A DNA stretch of 64,000 nucleotides from Streptomyces xiaopingdaonensis (GCF_000262345.1 NZ_AJTQ01000037.1:1-64000); one strand, 5' to 3'; numbered from the stretch's first letter, positions 34,227 through 44,114 are shown. Notes: generated by a model not told the origin, from the sequence alone. Numbers and translations: made by a program.

Positions 34227-35174
34227 TCAGCCCTTGACGGCGCCCTCGCTCACGCCGCGGAAGAAGTAGCGCTGGAGGCAGGCGAACATCACGATCAGTG
34301 GCACCACGGCGATGATCGTGCCGGCCGCCACGAGGCGCTGGTTGTCGGCGAACGTGCCGTGCAGGTAGTTGAGTCCGACGGTGAGGGTGAAGTTGTCCGG
34401 ATCGCTGAGGACGATGAGCGGCCACAGGAAGTCGTCCCAGGCCGCCATGAAGGCGAAGATGGCGACGACGGCGAGCGTCCCCTTCACGGACGGCAGCGCG
34501 ATACGCCAGAAGCGCTGCCAGACGTTGGCGCCGTCCACCAGGGCGGCCTCCTCCACCTCGTACGGCAGGTGGGAGAAGGCGTTGCGCATCAGGAGGACGT
34601 TCATCGCGCCGACGGCGCCGGGGAGCACCACACCGGTGAGGGTGTTGTTGAGCCCCAGCTCCCGCATGAGCGTGAACTGGGCGATGATGATGCTCTCCAG
34701 CGGGACCAGCATCGCCATCACGAAGACGACGAGCGCCGCCTTGCGCCCCCTGAACCGCAGCCTGGCGAGCGCGTATCCGGCGAGCGAGGCGCCGAGGAGG
34801 TTGGTGAGCACGCTGGCGACGGCGACCGTCAGGGAGTTCAGCGCGTAGTCCCACACCGGGATGATCCTGGCGACGCCGCTGTAGGCGTCCCACGTCCAGT
34901 CCTCCGGCAGGAGCTGGGGCGGATAGCTGTAGATGTCCTCGCCGGGCCCCTTGAGCGAGGTGGAGAGCTGCCACAGGAAGGGGCCGATCATCAGGGCGAG
35001 GACGGCGAGCAACAGGGCGTAGCGCAGCAGGAGTTGCCACACGGGGAGCTTTCTGCCGTCGCTGAAGCCGGCGCCGCGTCTGCGGCGTCCGCGGGGACGG
35101 GCTCTGTGTGCGGTCTCCTCGTCCCGGTGGCCGTCTCCGGCGTGCGGCGCGGGTGCTGTGGCGGTGGGCCTCAC
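34227..35174 (-). CDS. Sugar ABC transporter permease, MalG type (second locus)
   Basis: A 315-residue permease with a GTG start at 35174 that overlaps the previous gene's stop (GTGA), so the two are coupled. An Arg/His-rich cytosolic start of about 45 residues is followed by six spans. The EAA loop reads EEAALVDGANVWQRFWRIALPS. It forms the importer with the MalF-type partner and the binding lipoprotein; no ATPase is encoded nearby. Confidence 0.92.
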   Translation of the reverse strand: MRPTATAPAPHAGDGHRDEETAHRARPRGRRRRGAGFSDGRKLPVWQLLLRYALLLAVLALMIGPFLWQLSTSLKGPGEDIYSYPPQLLPEDWTWDAYSGVARIIPVWDYALNSLTVAVASVLTNLLGASLAGYALARLRFRGRKAALVVFVMAMLVPLESIIIAQFTLMRELGLNNTLTGVVLPGAVGAMNVLLMRNAFSHLPYEVEEAALVDGANVWQRFWRIALPSVKGTLAVVAIFAFMAAWDDFLWPLIVLSDPDNFTLTVGLNYLHGTFADNQRLVAAGTIIAVVPLIVMFACLQRYFFRGVSEGAVKG

Positions 35175-36073
35175 GAGTCCTCCTTGCGGTTGGCCCGCAG
35201 CACCAGCAGCATCAGGCCGAGGGTGAGGGCGAAGACGACGACCGAGATCGCGGAGGCGTAGCCCACGCGTCCGTTGAGTCCGGTGCCGACCTGCTGGACG
35301 AGCAGGACGAGGGTGGTGTCCTCGCCCGCGGGGCCGCCGTTCTCCCCGGCCAGCAGGTAGACCTCGGAGAACACCTTGAAGGCGCTGACGGAGGAGAGCG
35401 CCCCGACGAGCACCATGGTGTTGCGGAGCGCGGGGACAGTGACGGTGACGAAGCGGCGGAGAGCGCCCGCGCCGTCGACGGCGGCGGCTTCGTGGAGCTC
35501 GCGCGGGACGTTGGTCAGCGCGGCGAGGTAAATGATCATGTAGTAGCCGAGGCCCTTCCAGACCGTCAGCAGCATCGCGCTGAGCAGCAGCAGCCACGGG
35601 TCGCTGAGGAAGGAGACGGGACTCGCGCCGAGTGCCTCGAGGATGCCGTTGACCAGGCCCCGGTCGTCGAGCAACCAGACCCAGATCAGCCCGACGACGA
35701 CGACCGAGGCGACCACGGGCGTGTAGAAGGCGGAGCGGAAGAAGGTGATGCCGGGGACGTGCCGCCGTACCAGCATCGCCAGCAGCAGGGGAAGCAGCAC
35801 CAGCAGCGGGACCGTCACGGCGACGTACAGGACGCTGTTGCGCAGCCCGGTCCAGAACATGTCGTCGTGGAGCAGCTCGCGGAAGTTGGCGAGGCCGACG
35901 AAGCCGCCGGGCACCAGGGTCCGGTTGTCGGTGAAGGCGTTGCCGAGGGTGCTCAGGAACGGGTAGAGGCTGAAGGCGGAGACGATCAGCAGGCCGGGAG
36001 CGAGGAACAGCCATGGGCTGACGGGGCGTTGCCGCCGTACGGCGCCGGGGCGGCTGTCGGTTGCGGTGGTCAT
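35171..36073 (-). CDS. Sugar ABC transporter permease, MalF type (second locus)
   Basis: A 300-residue permease. The start at 36073 (MTTATDSRPG) is supported by GAGGGGCG; the longer frame would overlap the binding-protein gene. Six spans begin at SPWLFLAPGLLIVSAF. The EAA loop is HEAAAVDGAGALRRFVTVTVPAL. It lies 11 bases after the lipoprotein gene and overlaps the MalG-type partner. Confidence 0.92.
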   Translation of the reverse strand: MTTATDSRPGAVRRQRPVSPWLFLAPGLLIVSAFSLYPFLSTLGNAFTDNRTLVPGGFVGLANFRELLHDDMFWTGLRNSVLYVAVTVPLLVLLPLLLAMLVRRHVPGITFFRSAFYTPVVASVVVVGLIWVWLLDDRGLVNGILEALGASPVSFLSDPWLLLLSAMLLTVWKGLGYYMIIYLAALTNVPRELHEAAAVDGAGALRRFVTVTVPALRNTMVLVGALSSVSAFKVFSEVYLLAGENGGPAGEDTTLVLLVQQVGTGLNGRVGYASAISVVVFALTLGLMLLVLRANRKEDS

Positions 36074-36084
36074 CGGCGCGCCCC

Positions 36085-37368
36085 TCAGTTCAGCTTCAGC
36101 AGTCGGTTGCACTCCTCGACGGCGCTGTCGAGCGCCGCCTTCGGAGAGGTGTCGCCCCGCATGACCCTGGCGACGGCGTTCTGCAGGACCGTCTTCATGT
36201 CGTCGCTCAGCAGCACCGGCGTGTAGTTCACCGCCTTGTCGAGGGACTTCGCCGAGGAGACCCGGATGCGCGTCTCGTCGTCGCCGTCCTTGTCGTCGGT
36301 GAAGTACGGGTCGTCCAACGTCCCCTTCGTGCTGGGGAAGACGGTCGTCTCGTGGGCGAAGTCCATCTGGTTCTTCGCGTTGGTCACGAACCTGGCGAAG
36401 GCGACGGCGGTCGCCTTGTTCTCGCCGGCCGCGTTCACCATCAGCCCCTGGACGTACATGTTGGGACGGCCCGTGTTGTTGGGCGCGTCTGCGACGCCGA
36501 TGTTCCTGTAGAGGCTCGGGGCGTCCTTCTTGAACTTCGCCAGGTCCAGTGCGCTGCCGGGGTTCATCGCCACCGACTGCTGCATGAACTTCCTGCCCGC
36601 CTGCTCAGGGGTGGCGGTGAGCACCTGGGAGTCGAGGGCTCCCGCGTCGTACAACTCCTTGTAGCGCTCGAGGAGTTCGACGCCCTTCGGCTCGTTGAAG
36701 GTGAAGGCGGTGCCCTTCGGGTTCATCAGGCGTACGCCGTAGCGGCCGAAGTCCTCGATCGTCGGCGTGGCGGCGAGCGTCGCGATGCGTCCGTCGCTGC
36801 GCTTCGCCATGGTCAGGGCGGCGTCGAAGAGTTCGTCGTAGCTGCGGGGCGGCTTCGCCGGGTCGAGTCCGGCCTCGCGGAAGAGTCGCTTGTTGTAGAA
36901 CATCGGACCCGTGTTGAGGTACCAGGGGAAGGCGTAGGTGCCCTTCATGCCCGGTATCTGCAGACTCTTCCATGCGGCGGGCAGGTACCGCTCGCGGTAC
37001 TGCGGGGCGGCCCGGTCGAGATCGAGGGCCAACCGCGCCTTGGCGAGGGGCGCGACGAGGTCGGGGGAGACGTTCACCACGTCCGGCAGGGTGCCGCCCG
37101 CGGCGTCCGCGCTGATTTTGTCCGGGTACGCCTCGGCCGGCTGGTCCACCCACTTGACGTGCGTGCCCTCGTGCTTCTTCTCGAACTCCGCGATCAGACC
37201 CTCGAAGTAGTCGGGGAAGGCCGCCCGAAGATTCCACGTCTGGAAGGTGATCGAGCCGTGTACGCGTCCCTCGGCGCTCCCGGTGTCGACGTCCTGCGTG
37301 CCTGTGGAGCAGGCGGAGAGGAAGAGCGCGCAGGCGAGGGTGGTGAAGGCGGGGCGGGAAACGCGCAC
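36085..37368 (-). CDS. Sugar ABC transporter substrate-binding lipoprotein (second locus)
   Basis: A 427-residue extracellular solute-binding protein. The GTG start at 37368 is chosen because GAAGGAG lies nine bases upstream and the signal peptide then begins normally (VRVSRPAFTTLACALFLSACS, lipobox LSAC). Binding-protein landmarks include GTLPDVVNVSPDL, GTYAFPWYLNTGPMFYNKRLF and a late FARFVTNAKNQ. It is the first gene of the operon that runs to the second GH38. The ligand is unknown, but enzyme content suggests manno-oligosaccharides. Confidence 0.9.
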   Translation of the reverse strand: MRVSRPAFTTLACALFLSACSTGTQDVDTGSAEGRVHGSITFQTWNLRAAFPDYFEGLIAEFEKKHEGTHVKWVDQPAEAYPDKISADAAGGTLPDVVNVSPDLVAPLAKARLALDLDRAAPQYRERYLPAAWKSLQIPGMKGTYAFPWYLNTGPMFYNKRLFREAGLDPAKPPRSYDELFDAALTMAKRSDGRIATLAATPTIEDFGRYGVRLMNPKGTAFTFNEPKGVELLERYKELYDAGALDSQVLTATPEQAGRKFMQQSVAMNPGSALDLAKFKKDAPSLYRNIGVADAPNNTGRPNMYVQGLMVNAAGENKATAVAFARFVTNAKNQMDFAHETTVFPSTKGTLDDPYFTDDKDGDDETRIRVSSAKSLDKAVNYTPVLLSDDMKTVLQNAVARVMRGDTSPKAALDSAVEECNRLLKLN

Positions 37369-37560
37369 GGCGAACGGCTCCTTCGGGCAGGAGTGGGGAA
37401 GGGCGCCCGGAAAGCCGTCACCGGTTGACATCGATGTCAGCCGCGGCGCCGAAAACAACCTGCACGGCGCCGGAGGGGAAAGTCAAGAGTTCGGGTGAAG
37501 GCCAACTCGCCGCTGTTCGACTGTTTTTGAGAGGCAGCTCCGGAGGGTTGCGTCCGGTGC

Positions 37561-37598
37561 CTAATGCGCTTTAGTCTCCAACAGCTTTAGCGCATTAG
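37561..37598. promoter_or_regulatory. Paired LacI-type operators between the regulator and the importer operon
   Basis: CTAATGCGCT (37561-37570) and AGCGCATTAG (37589-37598) form a perfect 10-base inverted repeat with 18 bases between. Each arm is itself part of a near-palindrome with a central GCGC of the LacI family type (for example CTAATGCGCTTTAG at 37561-37574). A possible lacI-side promoter, TTGCGT (37548-37553) and TAGTCT (37572-37577), is bracketed by the arms. The site is 27 bases before the regulator's start codon. Confidence 0.72.
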
Positions 37599-37624
37599 CC
37601 AGTTGCAGCGGAGAGTGGTTCTGC

Positions 37625-38716
37625 ATGCCGTCGAAGCCTTCCGGGGGCGCGGGGTCGCCCCAGGGCGGCCGGCCCGCTCCGCGGCGCTCCGTGTCGCGGC
37701 GCAGGGCGACCATGAAGGACGTCGCCGAGCGCGCAGGCGTCTCGGAGAGCGCGGTGTCCTTCGCGCTCAACGGGCGCCCCGGCGTCTCCGAGTCGACCCG
37801 CGAGCGAGTGCGGTCGGTGGCCGAAGAGTTGGGGTGGCGCCCGAGCACCGCGGCGAGGGCCCTCTCCGGCGAGGGGGCCGCGACGGTCGGCCTCGTCCTG
37901 GCGAGGCCGGCGCGCACCCTGGGTGTCGAACCCTTCTTCCTGCAACTCGTCTCGGGCGTCCAGCAGGTCCTGGCGGAGCGCCGACTCGGCCTGCTCTTCC
38001 AGGTGGTGGAGGACGTCGCGGCCGAGTGCGCGATGTACGAGCACTGGTGGGCGGAGCACCGGGTCGACGGGGTGCTCCTCGTGGACCCGCGTGCCGAGGA
38101 CCCGCGCCCCGACGTGCTCGCCTCGCTGGGGCTGCCGGGCGTCGTCGTCGGAGGTACCGAGTCGCGCCAGGGCCTCTCCTCGGTGTGGATCGACGACGCC
38201 GGCGCGATGGCCTCCGTGGCGGAGTACCTGCACGCCCTCGGGCACCAGCGGATCACGCACGTCGCCGGTCTTCCCGAACTCGCGCACACCCAGCGCCGGA
38301 TGGCCTCCCTGCGGAGCGAGGCCGAGCGGCTGGACCTGCCGCACGTCCGCTCGCTCACCACCGACTACTCGGACGCCGAGGGCGCCGCCGTGACGCGCCG
38401 CCTGCTCGACGAGCCCGATCCGCCCACGGCCGTCGTGTACGACAACGACGTGCTCGCCGCCGCCGGCGTCGCCGCTGCCGCCGAACGCCGACTTCCCGTG
38501 CCCGCACGGCTCTCCATCGTCTCGTGGGAGGACTCCGTGCTGTGCCGGATGGTCCACCCGTGGCTCACCGCCCTCGCCCGCGACCCGCTCGCGCTCGGCC
38601 GCGTCGCCGCCGAGGAGCTCACCAGGCTGCTCGACGGCGCCCCCGCGCGCACGGCCGGCGTCCCGGTGCCCCGGCTGGTGGTGCGGGAGAGCACCGCGCA
38701 CCCTCCGGGCGGATGA
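37625..38716 (+). CDS. LacI family transcriptional regulator
   Basis: A 363-residue protein. After a 28-residue basic Pro/Gly-rich lead, the LacI HTH and hinge follow at residues 30-80 ([22 protein letters not shown], then [26 protein letters not shown]). The rest is a periplasmic-binding-protein-like sensing domain with the usual end SWEDS. GGAGAG precedes the start. It is divergent from the second sugar importer with paired palindromic operators in between, so it most likely represses that operon until a sugar ligand binds. Confidence 0.92.
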   Translation: MPSKPSGGAGSPQGGRPAPRRSVSRRRATMKDVAERAGVSESAVSFALNGRPGVSESTRERVRSVAEELGWRPSTAARALSGEGAATVGLVLARPARTLGVEPFFLQLVSGVQQVLAERRLGLLFQVVEDVAAECAMYEHWWAEHRVDGVLLVDPRAEDPRPDVLASLGLPGVVVGGTESRQGLSSVWIDDAGAMASVAEYLHALGHQRITHVAGLPELAHTQRRMASLRSEAERLDLPHVRSLTTDYSDAEGAAVTRRLLDEPDPPTAVVYDNDVLAAAGVAAAAERRLPVPARLSIVSWEDSVLCRMVHPWLTALARDPLALGRVAAEELTRLLDGAPARTAGVPVPRLVVRESTAHPPGG

Positions 38717-38821
38717 GACGGCGGCTCGCAGGGACGTCGGGGGCGGCGGGCAACCGTCCGCCGAAGCAGACGGCGGCCAACTCGCCTCCGACCGGCGCGA
38801 GTCGCCCCGACGTGCGCCGGA

Positions 38822-38872
38822 CGTGCCCGGGGGAGGTCGGCAAGGCCACCTGCCGGCCGGCCCCCGGGCACG
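38822..38872. terminator. Long-stem hairpin terminator between lacI-like gene and metE
   Basis: CGTGCCCGGGGG (38822-38833) and CCCCCGGGCACG (38861-38872) pair perfectly over 12 bases. The 27-base loop contains further complementary pieces (GGTCGGC against GCCGGCC). It separates two convergent genes and could work in both directions. Confidence 0.75.
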
Positions 38873-38879
38873 GGTCGGA

Positions 38880-41204
38880 TCACACGGTGCGGTCGGGGAG
38901 TTCCTTCCGTACCGTGCGGGCTGCGGTGACGAGGTTCTCCAGCGACGCACGGGTCTCCGGCCAACCGCGGGTCTTCAGGCCGCAGTCGGGGTTGACCCAC
39001 AGGCGTTCGGCGGGGATCGCCTCGAGTCCCTTGCGCAGCAGGGCGGTTGCCTCCTCCGCGCTGGGGACGCGGGGTGAGTGGATGTCGTACACGCCAGGGC
39101 CGGCCTCGCGCGGGTAGCCGTGGCCGGCGAGTTCGTGCGCCACCTGCATGTGGGAGCGGGCGGCTTCCAGGCTGATGACGTCGGCGTCGATGTCGTCGAT
39201 CGCCTGGACGATGTCGCCGAACTCGGCGTAGCACATATGGGTGTGGATCTGGGTGGCCGCGCCGACCCCGCCCGTGCTGAGGCGGAACGCCTCGGTGGCC
39301 CAGGCGAGGTACGCGTCGCGGTCGTCGGCGCGCAGGGGAAGGGTCTCGCGCAGCGCGGGCTCGTCCACCTGGATCACCGAAGTCCCGGCCGCCTCCAGGT
39401 CGTTCACCTCGTCGCGCAGGGCGAGGGCCACCTGCCGCGCGGTGTCGGCGAGCGGCTGGTCGTCGCGGACGAACGACCACGCGAGCATGGTGACGGGCCC
39501 GGTGAGCATGCCCTTGACCGGGCGCTCGGTGAGCGACTGCGCGTACCGCGTCCAGCGCACCGTCATCGGCTCCGGGCGGGCGAGGTCGCCGGCGAGGATC
39601 GGCGGGCGGACGTACCGGGTGCCGTAGGACTGGACCCAGCCGTGCTGGGTCGCCAGGTACCCGGCGAGCTGCTCGGCGAAGTACTGCACCATGTCGTTGC
39701 GTTCGGGCTCGCCGTGCACGAGGACGTCGATCCCCGCCTCTTCCTGGAAGGCGAGGACGTCGCGGATCTCGGCCTGGATCGTCTCCTCGTAGGTCGCCTC
39801 GTCGATCCGCTTCTTGCGCAGGTCGGCGCGGGCGGTGCGCAGCTTGGCGGTCTGCGGGAAGGAGCCGATGGTGGTGGTCGGCAGCAGCGGCAGCCCCAGG
39901 TGCTTCCGCTGCGCCTCGGTGCGCTCGGCGTACGTCTCCGCGCGGTGCGTGTCGGAGTCGGTGACCGCGGCGGCGCGGGAGCGCACCTGCGGGACGTGGG
40001 TGAGCGAGGAGGCGGCGCGGGAGGCCAACGCCGCACGGTTCGCGACGAGTTCGGAGGCGATCGCGTCGGTCCCCCGGGAGAGTCCCCTGGCGAGCGTGAC
40101 GATCTCCGCGGACTTCTGCCGTGCGAAGGCCAGCCAGCGCAGCACCTCGGCGTCGATGTGCCGCTCGGCCCGGACGTCGAGCGGGACGTGCAGCAGGGAG
40201 GAGGAGGCGGCGACGTCGACCCGGTCGGCGAGGGCTAGCAGGGTGCCGAGGGTGGAGAGCGACCTCTCCAGGTCGTTGATCCAGACGTTGCGTCCGTTGA
40301 CGACGCCGGCCACGAGCCGCTTGCCCGGCAGCCCCCCGACGGACGCCAGCGCGTCGAGGTTGGCCGCGGCCGATTCGGTGAAGTCCATCGCGAGTCCGTC
40401 GACGGGGCTCTTCGCCAGCACGGGGAGCGCGTCGCCGAGCCGGTCGAAGTACGACGCCACGAGGAGCTTCGGACGGTCGTCGAGGTCGCCGAGCGCGCGG
40501 TAGGCGCCGGCGACGGCGTCGAGCTCCTCCGGCGCACGGTCCTGGACGAGCGCGGGCTCGTCGAGCTGTACCCACTCGGCGCCCGCCGCGCGCAGGTCGC
40601 CCAGGATTTCGGCGTAGACGGGCAGCAGCCGCTGCAGCAGCGAGAGCGGCTGGAACGCGGGGTCGACACCGGGCGCCGGCTTCGCCAGCAGCAGGTAGGT
40701 GACGGGGCCGACCAGCACCGGTCGGGCGGCGACGCCGAGCGAGAGCGCCTCCCGCAACTCGGCGACCTGCTTCGTCGAGTCGGCGGCGAAGACGGTGTCG
40801 GGGCCCAACTCGGGGACGAGGTAGTGGTAGTTGGTGTCGAACCACTTCGTCATCTCCAGCGGTGCCACCTGCTGCGTACCGCGGGCCATGGCGAAGTACC
40901 CGTCGAGGGCGTCCGCCTCGACGGCCGCCCGGTGACGCGCGGGCACGGCGCCGACCATGACGCTGGTGTCCAGCACGTGGTCGTAGTACGAGAAGTCGCC
41001 GGTCGGCACCTCGTCGACACCGGTCTCCACGAGCTGCCGCCAGTTGTGCCTGCGGAGGTCGGCGGCGGTCTGCCGGAGGACGTCTGCGGTGATGCGGCCC
41101 TTCCAGTAGCCCTCGATCGCCTTCTTCAGCTCCCGGTCGGGGCCTTGGCGGGGGTAGCCGTACACGGTGGCCCGTGCTGCCGCGGCTGCGGACTTCGCTG
41201 TCAC
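38880..41204 (-). CDS. metE: Cobalamin-independent methionine synthase
   Basis: A 774-residue MetE: 5-methyltetrahydropteroyltriglutamate plus homocysteine gives methionine. The N-terminal barrel shows [22 protein letters not shown], and the C-terminal barrel carries [12 protein letters not shown], the zinc-ligand segment [12 protein letters not shown] and the last ligand Cys in [12 protein letters not shown]. The GTG start at 41204 follows AAGGAG (41211-41216). A short stem in the leader (ATCTC against GAGAT across the ribosome site) may hide it. Expression should be shut off by adenosyl- or other cobalamin through the riboswitch upstream, because the cell then uses the B12-dependent MetH. 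Confidence 0.97.
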   Translation of the reverse strand: MTAKSAAAAARATVYGYPRQGPDRELKKAIEGYWKGRITADVLRQTAADLRRHNWRQLVETGVDEVPTGDFSYYDHVLDTSVMVGAVPARHRAAVEADALDGYFAMARGTQQVAPLEMTKWFDTNYHYLVPELGPDTVFAADSTKQVAELREALSLGVAARPVLVGPVTYLLLAKPAPGVDPAFQPLSLLQRLLPVYAEILGDLRAAGAEWVQLDEPALVQDRAPEELDAVAGAYRALGDLDDRPKLLVASYFDRLGDALPVLAKSPVDGLAMDFTESAAANLDALASVGGLPGKRLVAGVVNGRNVWINDLERSLSTLGTLLALADRVDVAASSSLLHVPLDVRAERHIDAEVLRWLAFARQKSAEIVTLARGLSRGTDAIASELVANRAALASRAASSLTHVPQVRSRAAAVTDSDTHRAETYAERTEAQRKHLGLPLLPTTTIGSFPQTAKLRTARADLRKKRIDEATYEETIQAEIRDVLAFQEEAGIDVLVHGEPERNDMVQYFAEQLAGYLATQHGWVQSYGTRYVRPPILAGDLARPEPMTVRWTRYAQSLTERPVKGMLTGPVTMLAWSFVRDDQPLADTARQVALALRDEVNDLEAAGTSVIQVDEPALRETLPLRADDRDAYLAWATEAFRLSTGGVGAATQIHTHMCYAEFGDIVQAIDDIDADVISLEAARSHMQVAHELAGHGYPREAGPGVYDIHSPRVPSAEEATALLRKGLEAIPAERLWVNPDCGLKTRGWPETRASLENLVTAARTVRKELPDRTV

Positions 41205-41381
41205 GGAGATCTCCTTCGCGAGATGTCTCGTCGAACCCCGGATCGGGACGAGAGCGCGAAGGTGACGAACGGCGGAGGGACTCCGGCGCGCGGCATGCGC
41301 CTGCCCGCCTCCGCTGTGTGCGCCGACCCGCCCTCGAGGTCACCGGGATGTACCGCACGCGCATCCGCGCATGCGGGCAAC

Positions 41382-41576
41382 GGGCAGGTCTTCGGACTCG
41401 CGGGCGCACCTGCCGGTTTCCCGGCGGGTTCCTACTGGCCGTCGCTTCCCGGGCCTTGAGACCCAGTGCGTATGACGGCGGTCGTTCCCACTCACCGCTG
41501 CGGGGCAGTCCCGGACTCGCACCGGGTTCCCTCTTTCGACGCCTCCCGTCCGGCTGACGGGGGGCGAACCTGTTGC
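41382..41576 (-). promoter_or_regulatory. Cobalamin riboswitch controlling metE
   Basis: On the minus strand the order of conserved pieces is that of a B12 riboswitch: GGGAACCCGGTGCGAGTCCG, then ACTGCCCCGC and AGCGGTGAGTGGGAA, CACTGG, GGGAAGCGACGGCCAGTAGG, and finally GAGTCCGAAGACCTGCCCG near 41382. The aptamer ends 177 bases before the metE start codon, leaving room for an expression platform. High-confidence assignment by motif order. The interval 41577-41800 to the next plus-strand gene holds the promoter region for both sides and nothing else I can support. Confidence 0.95.
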
Positions 41577-41800
41577 GCGTCCAGCGTAGCCACAGATCGC
41601 CGTGCCTGTGTAGTGCCCCCGGCTCCGCCACGACGGCAACGGGTCGGTCCCGCACCCCGACGGGCCGCTCGTACGCGGGCGTTGACGGCCACGACATCGG
41701 TCCGGGGCTCGTCGACGGACCCGTACGGCCTCCGCCGTGCTCCCTGTCGCACCCTGCCCGTAGGCTTTCGGGGAGAGGCACGACACGGTGGGAGGAGCCA

Positions 41801-42460
41801 GTGAGCGAGTACCGTCCCGAGGGCGGGGACCCGGCCTGCTGGGCCGGTCTGGTCTGCCCGGAGTGCGGCGCCGTCCGCGACGCACCCGACGGGCCCTGCC
41901 CCCGCTGCTCCACCGCACCGGAGGTCGAACTCCGGTCTGCTGCCGGGCCGGTGGAGGAGACCGCGGACGGAGCCGCGCCTTCCCCTGCCGCGCCCCGCGC
42001 CCGCCGGCGGGATCGCGACCCGGCGACGGGCCGGGCACGGAACGCCCGCCCCCGTGACGGTCTTGGCCGTCCCCTGCCCTACGGCTCTCCCGGTGTGGCC
42101 CGCGCCCCCGAAGGCGTCGTCCGCGCCCCGGAGGAGACGCTCGTCGAGGCGCAGCGCCTCATCGACGCCGGCATGCCCTTCCATGCGCACGAAGTCCTCG
42201 AGGACGCCTGGAAGACGGGGCCCGAGAGCGAGCGCGGCCTGTGGCGGGCACTCGCCCAGTTCGCCGTCGGCCTCACCCACGCCGCCCGCGGCAACACCTC
42301 AGGCGCCGCCTCCCTCCTCCAGCGGGCCGCCGACGGCCTCGCCGCGTTCGGCACCCCGCCGCACGACATCGACACCGCCGCTCTCGTCGCCTGGGCGCGC
42401 CGGGCCGCGGACGACCCCGCCCGCGACCTCGCGTCGCCGCCCCGGCTGACGAGCAGGTGA
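41801..42460 (+). CDS. DUF309 protein with N-terminal zinc-ribbon-like segment
   Basis: A 219-residue protein. The GTG start at 41801 follows GGAGGAG by three bases; upstream in-frame sequence is riboswitch antisense and unlikely to be coding. Residues 19-36 hold two Cys-x-x-Cys pairs (CPECGAVRDAPDGPCPRC), a zinc-ribbon-like knuckle. A disordered Arg/Pro-rich linker follows, then a DUF309 domain with AQRLIDAGMPFHAHEVLEDAWKTG and LAQFAVGLTHAARGN. DUF309 proteins are small helical proteins of unknown function with a conserved His/Glu core. The zinc knuckle in front is not a standard part of the family as I know it. Confidence 0.8.
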   Translation: MSEYRPEGGDPACWAGLVCPECGAVRDAPDGPCPRCSTAPEVELRSAAGPVEETADGAAPSPAAPRARRRDRDPATGRARNARPRDGLGRPLPYGSPGVARAPEGVVRAPEETLVEAQRLIDAGMPFHAHEVLEDAWKTGPESERGLWRALAQFAVGLTHAARGNTSGAASLLQRAADGLAAFGTPPHDIDTAALVAWARRAADDPARDLASPPRLTSR

Positions 42461-42489
42461 GGCGGGCGGTGAGGTGACGAACGGGCGCG

Positions 42490-44106
42490 TCAGTCCGCCT
42501 TCGCGTCCACCACCATGAGCGCCGCGTACAGCGAGGCCCGGGACTCGGCCGACTCCAGCGAGACCCCCAGAATGCGCTCCACGGTGCGCAGCCTGCTGTA
42601 GAGCGTCGGCCTGCTCAGGCCGGTCCGCCGGGCGGTGAGCGTCTTCGAGCCCGAGCACTCCAGGTAGGTGCGGAGCAGCTCCAGGGTGCGGTGGCCGGTG
42701 CGTGCGTCGTGGTCGAGGAGCGTGCCGATCTCGGCCTCGGCGAACGCCTGGACGCGGTGGTCGCTGCGGAGCAGCGCCATCAGGCCGCGAAGGCGTACGT
42801 CGGCCGAGCGGTGCAGCCGTTTGCCGCTGCTGGGCAGGGAGAGCGCGACGTCGGCGACGTGCTCCGCCTCCCGGAGCCCGCGCGCCGCGGCCACCAGGTC
42901 GGCCGAGGCCGCTGCCGTCCCGGCGACCCACCGCGCCCTGCCGTACGCGCGCCCGGCCAACTGCTCCTCCACGCCCGTGCACACGCCCTCCAGCGCGGCC
43001 TCCACCGCGTCGGCCGTGGAGCAGGAGAGGACGAGCGCCACGGTGCCGGCCCGCCGCAGGGAGACGAGCGCGGTGTGCCCCCTGGCGGCGACGGCCTGGC
43101 GTACCGAGGCCAGCAGCCGTCGGTCCGCCTCGCCCTGGCCCAGCGCATCCGTGTCCGTCCGCACGGGCATCCGCGCCACCAGCGGGACGTAGTGCGCTCC
43201 GGGCGCGAGGCCGAGCGCACCGGCGCGGGCCGACGCCTCGGAGCCGTCGGTGACGCGTCCGCCCACGAGGTCGTCGAGCAGGCCACCGAGCGCCTGGAGG
43301 ACGAGGGCGTCCTGCTCGCGCTGGAGCATGCGGTGGAGTTGGAGCGACTGGGCGGCGCGCTCCAGCACCATGCGCGCCCTCGCCGCTCCGCGTTCGGACG
43401 CCGCACCGGGTTCCGGCAGGACGAGGCGGCCCCAGCGCTCGTCGCCGAAGCCGACCGGGACCGTCGTCCACCGCTCTCCCGAAGTGCGCCCGTGGTCGAG
43501 CCGGGAGCGCTCGGGCCACTGGTCGAGGAGGCGTGCCGTGGAGAGCCCGGCCGAACAGGACGCGAGCACGCGGTGGTTGAGGTCCTCCAGGACGAGAGGG
43601 GCGCCGAGGAGCTGGGAGGCGCGGGCGACGATGTCCGCGGTCGAGGCGCGGGCGATGTTGAGCGAGGTGAAGGCTTCGTGCGCGGTGCGCGCGAACTCCA
43701 GCTCCTCGTAGCGGTCGGCGACGATGAGCCGGTGCACCTGCTGGGTGACCTCGACGAAACGGATCTCGTCCGCCAGTATGGCCACGGGCAGCTCCAAGGA
43801 GTCGGCCAATGGGCCGAGTTGTCCCGGCAGCTCCCGCAACCGCGTCCCCAGCTCGACGACGAGCCCCGCCACCCGCTGCTCCGCGAGCATCCGCAGGTAG
43901 CGGGCGGCCTCTTGCGGGCCGCCGGCGAGCGGCAACCCCGTCGTCAGGACGAGCTCGCCGCCCTCCAACAGGTCCGTCAGGTCGGCGGATTCGCTGATGT
44001 GCACCCACCGCACGCGCCGGTCGAGATGGGTAGAACCGCTGACGACACGGGGCGCCCCCGCGGCCACGACGGGCAGCCCCAGTACTTCGCGGACGGAAGG
44101 GATCAC
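42490..44106 (-). CDS. PucR family transcriptional regulator
   Basis: A 538-residue protein with the PucR N-terminal domain (about 1-125; SVREVLGLPVVAAGAPRVVSG, VHISESADLTDLLEGGELVLTTG), a GGDEF-like/helical middle region, and a C-terminal PucR HTH (LLRTYLECSGSKTLTARRTGLSRPTLYSRLRTVERILG near 470-510). The first usable start is GTG 44106; AAGGAGG at 44131-44137 is too far away to serve it, and a TGTAAA/TTTACA repeat lies directly upstream, so the transcript may be leaderless. It is divergent from dehydrogenase and aminotransferase genes that it probably controls, as GabR/PucR-type regulators do for GABA or polyamine breakdown. Confidence 0.88.
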   Translation of the reverse strand: MIPSVREVLGLPVVAAGAPRVVSGSTHLDRRVRWVHISESADLTDLLEGGELVLTTGLPLAGGPQEAARYLRMLAEQRVAGLVVELGTRLRELPGQLGPLADSLELPVAILADEIRFVEVTQQVHRLIVADRYEELEFARTAHEAFTSLNIARASTADIVARASQLLGAPLVLEDLNHRVLASCSAGLSTARLLDQWPERSRLDHGRTSGERWTTVPVGFGDERWGRLVLPEPGAASERGAARARMVLERAAQSLQLHRMLQREQDALVLQALGGLLDDLVGGRVTDGSEASARAGALGLAPGAHYVPLVARMPVRTDTDALGQGEADRRLLASVRQAVAARGHTALVSLRRAGTVALVLSCSTADAVEAALEGVCTGVEEQLAGRAYGRARWVAGTAAASADLVAAARGLREAEHVADVALSLPSSGKRLHRSADVRLRGLMALLRSDHRVQAFAEAEIGTLLDHDARTGHRTLELLRTYLECSGSKTLTARRTGLSRPTLYSRLRTVERILGVSLESAESRASLYAALMVVDAKAD

Positions 44107-44114
44107 CGACGCAG

